Source of the DNA: an uncultured bacterium
GTDB lineage: Bacteria > Bacteroidota > Bacteroidia > Chitinophagales > Chitinophagaceae
DNA: 6,868 nucleotides
Direction of reading: 5' to 3'
Assembly: GCA_903957405.1 (NCBI GenBank)
Contig: CAJBPC010000655.1
Coordinates: 1 to 6,868, forward strand
Position numbers and translations under genes: made by a program. How positions within the stretch are numbered: position 1 is the stretch's first letter; every line of letters starts with the position of its first letter. Positions 1 to 5,328 of this stretch are shown in pieces. The notes under the pieces were generated by a model. The model did not search any database. It saw only the letters and a list, made by a program, of their open reading frames with translations, and was not told where the DNA came from.

Positions 1-845
1 ATATATGCTGCATTATCAGCGATATTCCACGTTCTGGAATGACCATCGAAGGAATGCGCCGAGGGGCCGAACCCGAAATAATGCGCTCCATTCCAGTAGG
101 AGGTATTGTGCCGGCTATGCATGCCCGGCAGTGCGAAGCTTGAGATTTCGTAATGATCGTATCCAGACTGCTCCATGATGCCCATCAGCAGCAGGTATTG
201 TTCTGCCTGCAAGTCGGCGTCGGGCGCTTCTTTTTTCTGCTGACGGATCATAGTACTCAAGGCCGTCTTTGATTCCACGGTCAAGGCATAACAGGATAGG
301 TGCGGTACGGAAAGTGCCAAGGCTTTTTCGATGTTTGCCTGCCAGCTTGCATTGTCGAGTCCCGGTGTGCCGAAAATCAGATCGATCGAAATGTTGCCGA
401 TGCCCGCATCCTGAGCTGAACGCACACAGTCCAACGCCTGCATGGCAGTGTGCGATCGGTTCATCCATCGCAGATCCTCATCCCGGAATGACTGGATACC
501 GATGCTCAGCCGGTTGATGCCTTTGCTTTTCCAATCAAGGACTTTTCCCTTTGACACGTCATCAGGGTTCGCCTCCAGGCTCCATTCCGCTTCAGGGGAG
601 ATATCACAGGAATCTTTTAAGAGGGATATGATATTTCCCAGTTCTTCCGTTTCCAGCAGGGAAGGAGTCCCTCCACCAAAGTAAACGGTATCGATGATTG
701 CATCCTTTTTCCCCTCAGTGAGAACAATCTCTTTCATGATGGCACGAATGAGTGGGTCTTTCAGCTTCAGGGAGGTGGAGAAGTGGAAATTGCAGTAATG
801 GCAGGCTTTCCTGCAAAATGGTATGTGGATGTAAATGCCTGCCAA
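1..845 (-). CDS. hemW: HemW, radical SAM heme chaperone (3' end beyond window)
   Basis: HemW is a cytoplasmic radical-SAM protein that binds heme and passes it to target hemoproteins; it was long misannotated as an oxygen-independent coproporphyrinogen III oxidase. The 281 visible codons show the [4Fe-4S]/SAM motif C11-RKA-C15-HY-C18, the SAM-binding GGGTPS at residues 57-62, EANP at 91-94, the family block NRLSIGIQSF at 111-120, SIDLIFGTPG at 153-162, and HNTSYW at 246-251, the HNxxYW motif linked to heme binding in HemW. The residue two after C18 is Phe, not the extra Cys of true HemN, which supports HemW. The C-terminal HemN_C part, roughly 95 residues of a usual 375-380, lies off the left edge. 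The start is TTG at 845-843: an in-frame TAG lies four codons upstream, and the first downstream ATG is codon 37, after the Cys motif. It is transcribed divergently from the Omp85 gene. Confidence 0.95.
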   Translation of the reverse strand, partial: MAGIYIHIPFCRKACHYCNFHFSTSLKLKDPLIRAIMKEIVLTEGKKDAIIDTVYFGGGTPSLLETEELGNIISLLKDSCDISPEAEWSLEANPDDVSKGKVLDWKSKGINRLSIGIQSFRDEDLRWMNRSHTAMQALDCVRSAQDAGIGNISIDLIFGTPGLDNASWQANIEKALALSVPHLSCYALTVESKTALSTMIRQQKKEAPDADLQAEQYLLLMGIMEQSGYDHYEISSFALPGMHSRHNTSYWNGAHYFGFGPSAHSFDGHSRTWNIADNAAY

Positions 846-847
846 TG

Positions 848-880
848 TTTGATGCTATTGACTCAACAAATGTAGTTTTG
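848..880 (+). promoter_or_regulatory. Putative Omp85 gene promoter, overlapping the hemW promoter
   Basis: TTTG at 848-851 is followed 21 bases later by TAGTTTTG at 873-880, an exact fit to the Bacteroidetes TTTG / TAnnTTTG promoter. The box ends only five bases before the ATG at 886, so the transcript would start at or beside the start codon. The -7 boxes of the two divergent genes share the TA at 873-874, so RNA polymerase could probably occupy only one at a time. The -33 element begins two bases beyond the hemW start codon. Confidence 0.6.
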
Positions 881-899
881 TCGACATGATGGGGTTCAA
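867..899 (-). promoter_or_regulatory. Putative hemW promoter (Bacteroidetes type)
   Basis: Read on the minus strand, bases 874-867 spell TACATTTG, an exact match to the Bacteroidetes -7 consensus TAnnTTTG. A TTG at 899-897 lies 22 bases upstream of it, within the 17-23 base spacing reported for the -33 element of this promoter class. The box ends 21 bases before the hemW TTG start, which would leave a leader of about 15 nucleotides. The -33 element lies inside codons 4-5 of the divergent Omp85 gene. This is prediction by consensus only. Confidence 0.55.
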
Positions 900-2682
900 G
901 CTTATCTTTCTTCTTACGGCTGTCTGCTTTACCGGACAGCCGGCATATGCACAGGAAAGATACGCCCTCAAATGTCTCTTCACGGACAAAGATACGACGA
1001 CACAAAGGCAATCTCTTGAACTGTTGACCGATTTCCGCAGTCGGTCAGCTTGTGTATCATACATTGAAGGTCTTGCCAGTTCTTTACGATCCAAAGGTTA
1101 TCTGGCGGCATCCATTGACAGCGTAGCCTTCGACAGCACGGGTGCAAGGCTTTGGCTATTTCTCGGCGAAGCATACCAATGGACTTCAATCGAATTGCCG
1201 CTGTCAGAAGCCGGGTTGTTGGCATCTGCAGGTTGGGAGTATTTCCCTGACAGTGGCGATGTGGTAGACTTTCATCGGCTCGAAGCTTCCAAGGAGAAGT
1301 TGATCAGTTTTTTGGGGAACAACGGTTATCCGTTTGCATCTATAAGTCTTGACAGCATACGTTTGGATGGTTCCCGCCTAAGTTCCAGGATATTGCTGGA
1401 GAGAGGCCCTTTATATAGGATTGACAGCATCCTTCCGGTGGGGGATGTGAAGATCAGCAGGAATTTTCTTTATCGTTATTTGGATATTCCGGCTGGCAGC
1501 ATCTATCGAAAGGTTCACCTCAATCAGATCAGTCGAAAACTCTTGGAACTTCCATTCCTCAAGGAAACCAGGCCATGGGATATGACAATGCTTGGCACCG
1601 GCTCGACCGTCAACCTATACCTGGAGGAAAAAAAAAGCAGCCAGATGAATCTGTTGGTCGGTTTTCTACCGGATAACACTCAGGTGGGGGGAAAACTCCT
1701 GCTGACAGGGGAGGCTAATCTGAATTTGCGCAACGCTTTCGGTACCGGAGAAACCATCGCCGCCAATTGGCAGCAGATTCAAGTACAATCGCCACGTTTA
1801 AACCTAGCATATAACCAGCCTTATGTCTTCCACAGTGCTTTTGGCTTGGACACATATTTCGATTTCTTGCGAAAAGACAGCTCCTTCCTGAACCTCAGTG
1901 CCCGCCTGGGCTTGCAGTATCTTGTCACAGCCCGTCAGACAGGCAAACTGTTTTTCCAACAACAGTCCACAAACCTGTTGACGGTGGATACGGCACTGAT
2001 AAAGTCCACGAAGCGTCTGCCTGTTTATCTGGATGTCACCAATTCCCAACTCGGAGTGGATTACCAATTCATCGGTACGGATTATAGAAACAATCCCCGA
2101 AAAGGGATGGAAGCATCGCTGACCCTCAGCGGCGGAGTACGCCGCATTCGTGAGAATGGCGCCATCACGGGATTAAAGGAGGATGCATCCGGTAAACCTT
2201 TTGATTTTTCATCGTTGTACGACACAATTGATCAAAAGCAATATCTGATCCGTGTAAAGGCATCTTTAACCCGCTATTTCATGACTTCCCGCCAGTCGAC
2301 CCTCAAGTTTTCCTTGCAGGGTGGCAGTATTTTCTCCAGGGATCTGTTCCGAAACGAACTATTTCAGATAGGCGGGTATCGGCTTCTACGCGGATTCGAC
2401 GAAGAGAGTATTTTTGCCAAGGCTTATGGGGTGGGCACCCTTGAATACCGATACCTGATTGGACTCAATTCTTTCCTTTTTGCATTTACCGATATCGGCT
2501 TTGCTGGAGTGTCGGATCATACCGATCAGCACAACCATCGGTATTTAGGCGCAGGAATGGGATTATCCTTCGAGACCAGGGCGGGACTATTCAACCTTGC
2601 CTATGCTGCCGGAAAAAGAGACGATTTGCCACTAGATCTGAGACAATCCAAGATACATTTCGGACTTGTCAGCTTTTTTTAG
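886..2682 (+). CDS. Omp85-superfamily (BamA/TamA-like) outer membrane protein
   Basis: This is a 598-residue outer membrane protein of the Omp85 superfamily, whose members insert beta-barrel proteins into, or move polypeptides across, the outer membrane. Residues 1-22 form a signal peptide ending AYA before Q23. About 230 periplasmic residues follow, with the alternating helix/strand pattern of POTRA domains; I estimate three, roughly 24-98, 99-180 and 181-253. From about 255 the sequence alternates as a 16-strand barrel should. The family signature is GGYRLLRGF at 496-504, the conserved RGF motif of the barrel-interior loop L6, and the protein ends in Phe-Phe, a typical C-terminal beta signal. 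At 598 residues it is shorter than housekeeping BamA (about 800 or more, five POTRA domains), so it resembles TamA or a Bacteroidetes paralogue. No TamB-like gene is in view, and its client is unknown. The ATG at 886 is followed at once by a second ATG at 889. Confidence 0.88.
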   Translation: MMGFKLIFLLTAVCFTGQPAYAQERYALKCLFTDKDTTTQRQSLELLTDFRSRSACVSYIEGLASSLRSKGYLAASIDSVAFDSTGARLWLFLGEAYQWTSIELPLSEAGLLASAGWEYFPDSGDVVDFHRLEASKEKLISFLGNNGYPFASISLDSIRLDGSRLSSRILLERGPLYRIDSILPVGDVKISRNFLYRYLDIPAGSIYRKVHLNQISRKLLELPFLKETRPWDMTMLGTGSTVNLYLEEKKSSQMNLLVGFLPDNTQVGGKLLLTGEANLNLRNAFGTGETIAANWQQIQVQSPRLNLAYNQPYVFHSAFGLDTYFDFLRKDSSFLNLSARLGLQYLVTARQTGKLFFQQQSTNLLTVDTALIKSTKRLPVYLDVTNSQLGVDYQFIGTDYRNNPRKGMEASLTLSGGVRRIRENGAITGLKEDASGKPFDFSSLYDTIDQKQYLIRVKASLTRYFMTSRQSTLKFSLQGGSIFSRDLFRNELFQIGGYRLLRGFDEESIFAKAYGVGTLEYRYLIGLNSFLFAFTDIGFAGVSDHTDQHNHRYLGAGMGLSFETRAGLFNLAYAAGKRDDLPLDLRQSKIHFGLVSFF

Positions 2683-2713
2683 AGATGGAATCACCTTTGA
2701 TGTCAACAACAGG

Positions 2714-2721
2714 TATTTTTG
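2714..2721 (+). promoter_or_regulatory. -7-like box upstream of the DUF4271 gene
   Basis: TATTTTTG matches TAnnTTTG exactly and ends six bases before the ATG at 2728. The nearest TTTG upstream (2696-2699) is only 14 bases away, shorter than the usual spacing, so the -33 half is weak. If active, the mRNA would start close to the ATG, and the alternative TTG start at 2719, which lies inside the box, could not be used. Confidence 0.4.
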
Positions 2722-2727
2722 CAGCGA

Positions 2728-3684
2728 ATGATCATTAACGGGACCAGACTCCTTCAATTCATCTTTTTCATTTTCCTGACAGCAGGCCTTCATGCGCAGG
2801 GCCTTCAGGATATGTTGAAGGGCGACAGTACCGTTCAGGGTTATTCTGCCGATAGCACCCGGAAAGCCAAATCTACGGATACCGTCAAAGTGGATGCGAC
2901 GCTGTTGGAAAAATTTCCGATTTCGGAAGAAGGTACAAGTCTGTATGGCAGTACGGTTCGATCATACATCGATTCACACCCATATTACAAAGCATCGGCC
3001 CCCGCCCGAAAAATGGAAAACGGCCGGCGACAAGTCCCCCGATCCGACTGGATATTTTATCTTTTTACCGTTAGCCTCGGCTTTTTCGGGATTATCAGAA
3101 TGTCATTCACTCGCTATATGGATGACTTATTCAAAGTATTTTTCAATAGGGTACTCCGTCAAAATCAGCTCCGGGAGCAGTTGGCACAGAACTCCATTCC
3201 ATCCTTATTGATGAATATTTTTTCCATCCTGAGCGGTGGAACCTTCCTGTATTTTCTAGATCTCGCAGGCGTCAGAAGTCATAATGAGGAATCATGGAGA
3301 ACACTTGCCCTCTACGTGTTAGGTTTATTCGTGCTTTACGTTGGCAAGTATCTCTTAATTAGATTTGCAGGTTGGCTGACAGGTAAAAAAGAAGTCGCTG
3401 CCGGATACATTTTTATTGTCTTTATGATCAACAAAATGGCTGGAATTTTCCTTATCCCCATGTCCATCATGCTCGCATTTTCCACATCCTCCAATCGACA
3501 ACCATTTTTCATCATCAGTATGATTCTCTTGGGGATCTTGATCATATTTCGGTCTACAAAGGCCTTCGGATATCTTCGTAAGGAACTTAAAATCAATGTA
3601 TTGCATTTTGTTTTTTATGTTTTATCTTGTGAAGTATTACCCATTTTGGTGCTGGAGAAGGCTTTACGCGGCCTTATTTTATAA
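2728..3684 (+). CDS. DUF4271-family inner membrane protein
   Basis: A 318-residue integral membrane protein of unknown function, which I assign to the DUF4271 family from memory of its conserved blocks. The N-terminus is a signal peptide (hydrophobic run at about 8-20, cleavage likely after A23 in LHAQG). A Ser/Thr/Lys-rich stretch of some 80 residues follows, presumably periplasmic. Then come about six membrane segments near residues 108-126, 157-177, 193-213, 226-250, 260-275 and 291-308. Family-like blocks are SIPSLLMNIFSILSGG at 156-171, YVGKYLL at 204-210, YIFIVFMINKMAGIFLIP at 227-244 and the final FYVLSCEVLPILVLEK at 296-311. I chose the ATG at 2728, which gives a clean signal peptide; a TTG at 2719 would add three residues. 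It starts 45 bases after the Omp85 stop and ends 32 bases before hemD, so co-transcription is plausible. No catalytic motif is visible. Confidence 0.85.
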   Translation: MIINGTRLLQFIFFIFLTAGLHAQGLQDMLKGDSTVQGYSADSTRKAKSTDTVKVDATLLEKFPISEEGTSLYGSTVRSYIDSHPYYKASAPARKMENGRRQVPRSDWIFYLFTVSLGFFGIIRMSFTRYMDDLFKVFFNRVLRQNQLREQLAQNSIPSLLMNIFSILSGGTFLYFLDLAGVRSHNEESWRTLALYVLGLFVLYVGKYLLIRFAGWLTGKKEVAAGYIFIVFMINKMAGIFLIPMSIMLAFSTSSNRQPFFIISMILLGILIIFRSTKAFGYLRKELKINVLHFVFYVLSCEVLPILVLEKALRGLIL

Positions 3685-3691
3685 AATGTTC

Positions 3692-3699
3692 TAATTTTG
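3692..3699 (+). promoter_or_regulatory. -7-like box upstream of hemD
   Basis: TAATTTTG matches TAnnTTTG exactly, lies in the 32-base gap after the DUF4271 gene, and ends 17 bases before the hemD ATG. I see no TTTG at the right spacing upstream, so this may be a weak or internal promoter, and hemD may mainly be read from upstream. Confidence 0.4.
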
Positions 3700-3716
3700 C
3701 ACAACGCCACAATTAC

Positions 3717-4517
3717 ATGGGAAAAAACGGGAATAGCAGTTCTGCCTCAGTTGGGAAAGGTGTGAAGAAGATTCTGATCACACAACCGAGACCGGAATCC
3801 GATAAGTCACCCTATTTCGAACTTGCTCGACGATTCAGGTTGGAATTGGAGTTCCATCCATTCATCAAGCTTGATCCAATTCCATGTAAGGAGTTCCGGA
3901 AGCAGAAGATTGAGATCGTTAATTACTCTGCTGTAATTTTCACAAGTCGCAACGCGATCGACCATTTCTTCCGAGTGTGTGAAGAGATGAAAGTCAATAT
4001 TTCCCAAGAAACCAAGTATTTTTGCATCTCCGAGGCTGTCGCACTTTACCTCCAGAAATTCATTCTCTATCGAAAACGCAAAGTTTTTTTCGGAGCGGAT
4101 GGTACCAACAAGAGCCTTTTTGATGTGATAAACAAACACAAGGAGAACGAACGTTTCCTATATCCCTGTTCTGAGAACCAACAGGACAATGAGATCGTTA
4201 ATTGGCTGAAAGGGCATAAATGCGAGTTTGCAACGCCAGTCATGTACAAAACCATCAGCAATGATGTGCGTCAATTGCTTGAACGGGAATCATTCGATGT
4301 CATCTGTTTCTTTACTCCATCCGGTGTAAGGAGCTTACTTGATAATTATCCAGCTTTTACGCAGAATGGCACTTACATAGGAGCTTTCGGAACCAATACG
4401 TCACGAGCGATCGAGGACGCCGGACTAAACCTCCACATCAAAGCCCCTGAGCCGCAGGTTCCTTCCATGGTGGCTGCATTGGAGAAGTTTCTACAAACGC
4501 TGGTGAAGGGAAAGTGA
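3717..4517 (+). CDS. hemD: Uroporphyrinogen-III synthase (HemD), Bacteroidetes type
   Basis: HemD cyclises hydroxymethylbilane to uroporphyrinogen III with inversion of ring D, the cytoplasmic branch step of heme, siroheme and cobamide synthesis. The 266 residues show the two-domain HemD layout. The N-terminal strand is KKILITQPRP at 17-26, FTSRNAIDHFF is at 75-85, and YFCISEAVALYLQKF at 101-115 opens the second domain. FFTPSGVRSLL is at 198-208, GAFGTNTSRAIEDAG at 222-236 (the usual IGxxTAxAxxxxG block), and PQVPSMVAAL at 246-255 closes it. A Ser/Gly-rich tail of 16 residues precedes the usual family start, and a GTG at 3762 would give the canonical beginning, so the true start could be there. 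This type is, from memory, highly conserved across Bacteroidetes, including species lacking a complete heme pathway, so its enzyme role is inferred from the family. It follows the DUF4271 gene by 32 bases. Confidence 0.88.
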   Translation: MGKNGNSSSASVGKGVKKILITQPRPESDKSPYFELARRFRLELEFHPFIKLDPIPCKEFRKQKIEIVNYSAVIFTSRNAIDHFFRVCEEMKVNISQETKYFCISEAVALYLQKFILYRKRKVFFGADGTNKSLFDVINKHKENERFLYPCSENQQDNEIVNWLKGHKCEFATPVMYKTISNDVRQLLERESFDVICFFTPSGVRSLLDNYPAFTQNGTYIGAFGTNTSRAIEDAGLNLHIKAPEPQVPSMVAALEKFLQTLVKGK

Positions 4518-4551
4518 TTTTCGTGTATTTTTTCGGAGTATCTTACTCAAC

Positions 4552-4579
4552 ATGAATAATTTATATATTCATATTTTTT
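4552..4579 (+). terminator. Possible AT-rich intrinsic terminator after hemD
   Basis: ATGAATA at 4552-4558 pairs perfectly with TATTCAT at 4566-4572 around a seven-base loop, and six T residues follow at 4574-4579. It begins 34 bases after the hemD stop, a sensible place to end the Omp85-DUF4271-hemD transcript. The stem is only seven pairs with a single G-C pair, so stability is low and the pattern could be chance in AT-rich DNA. Confidence 0.35.
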
Positions 4580-4687
4580 AATATCTTTCATTCAATGTGT
4601 TGAACTTTCCCACTCACCCTTGATCTACATATTCGTTAATGACATTCCGCAGACAGGACAAACCCTCTCAAGGGGCGTCTAAACGTC

Positions 4688-5002
4688 AAAAACACCAGTC
4701 TTTAATGACTTTTATCTGATCAGGTCGGTAGATTTATGAATCAACTCATTGCGAAAAGTGATATTTTTAGATTATTCCGTCATCAATCCGAGAGGTGTGC
4801 ATCCGAAATACCGGGCTGTTAAAAATTTACCCATCTCACATATTTTTTATGAAAGATGATGGGCAGATAGATGTTTGGCTGTACGGATGTCATGCAGTAA
4901 AGGTTTTTTCACATGATGTCAGAATGGCATGGAATTTGATTGTAAAAACAGCCCTAGTTCATGATGTAACAGTGTCTGAGCTAATCTGATCCTGGTGTTT
5001 TT
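4688..5002. repeat. 11-base inverted repeat pair bracketing a small ORF
   Basis: AAAAACACCAG at 4688-4698 recurs as its exact reverse complement CTGGTGTTTTT at 4992-5002. The pair encloses about 315 bases, including the 64-codon ORF, which stops three bases before the right copy. I see no target-site duplication outside the repeats, so a miniature transposon is not supported. The A/T run within the repeat makes chance matching easier. Confidence 0.35.
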
Positions 5003-5026
5003 TTAATGGGTATCGGGTTATGTTGT

Positions 5027-5052
5027 TTGTTTTGTCAGTAATTGTTTTGTCA
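5027..5052 (+). repeat. Short direct repeat TTGTTTTGTCA, two copies
   Basis: TTGTTTTGTCA occurs at 5027-5037 and again at 5042-5052, four bases apart (period 15), in a T/G-rich stretch about 280 bases upstream of gldK. Two exact copies at this distance could be a protein-binding site, but no regulator is known for it and the low complexity of the region weakens the case. Confidence 0.4.
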
Positions 5053-5294
5053 TTATTGGTATTCGTGTTGTGATCCCGACTGGAAGAGGGTATGGTTAAT
5101 ACATGAGGATGCATGGGGCGTTCGATTGTGGTGAAAAAGCGATCTTGGGATCATCAGTAGACTTTAAATCGTCGCAACTTCTTGAACAATATCGGGTTGG
5201 AGCGTTCGTTTTTAATAGGTTCAGTCAATTTGTTTGGAGCATGTTAATGTTCTTTATGCCTGCTCAAAGCGAGATGTTGATTGAAATTTTAATC

Positions 5295-5302
5295 TATATT
5301 TG
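5295..5302 (+). promoter_or_regulatory. -7-like box for the gldK operon
   Basis: TATATTTG matches TAnnTTTG exactly and ends 26 bases before the gldK ATG at 5329, leaving a leader of about 20 nucleotides. That leader contains the A-rich run at 5311-5324 that often stands in for a Shine-Dalgarno site in Bacteroidetes. The nearest TTG upstream (5277-5279) is 15 bases away, slightly short for a -33 element. This is the best candidate for the start of the gldKL transcript. Confidence 0.5.
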
Positions 5303-5328
5303 TCCGTATATCAAGAAACAAAAAGTTT

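Larger units (their letters stand above)
4518..5328. other. AT-rich 811-base gap between hemD and gldK, no confident gene
   Basis: A hand count over 4561-5340 gives about 37% GC, against about 50% in sampled lines of the Omp85 gene. I see no tRNA, rRNA or insertion-sequence gene on either strand. Two short plus-strand ORFs exist: 64 codons from a GTG at 4795 to 4989 (46 from an ATG at 4849), and 83 codons from 5103, which overruns the gldK start and is probably spurious. Neither resembles a family I know. Small structures present are the terminator-like hairpin at 4552-4579, an 11-base inverted repeat (4688-4698 and 4992-5002) around the first ORF, and an 11-base direct repeat at 5027-5037 and 5042-5052. 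The gap may be the regulatory region of the gld operon, hold an unrecognised small RNA or peptide, or be the decayed remains of a lost gene. The sequence does not decide. Confidence 0.6.

Noticed and set aside
115..468. 117-codon minus-strand ORF
   Set aside because: It lies out of frame inside hemW, whose own frame carries the conserved HemW motifs across this stretch.
269..684. Two plus-strand ORFs (269-517 and 442-684) antisense to hemW
   Set aside because: Both are Arg/Ser/Pro-rich shadow translations opposite a confidently identified gene.
1355..1370. TAnnTTTG match inside the Omp85 gene (others near 2409, 3356 and 4017)
   Set aside because: These lie within coding sequence far from any start codon and are most likely background matches to a six-position consensus.
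4688..5002. Miniature transposon (MITE)
   Set aside because: The 11-base ends are exact inverses, but there is no target-site duplication and the repeat is partly an A/T run; left as a repeat only.
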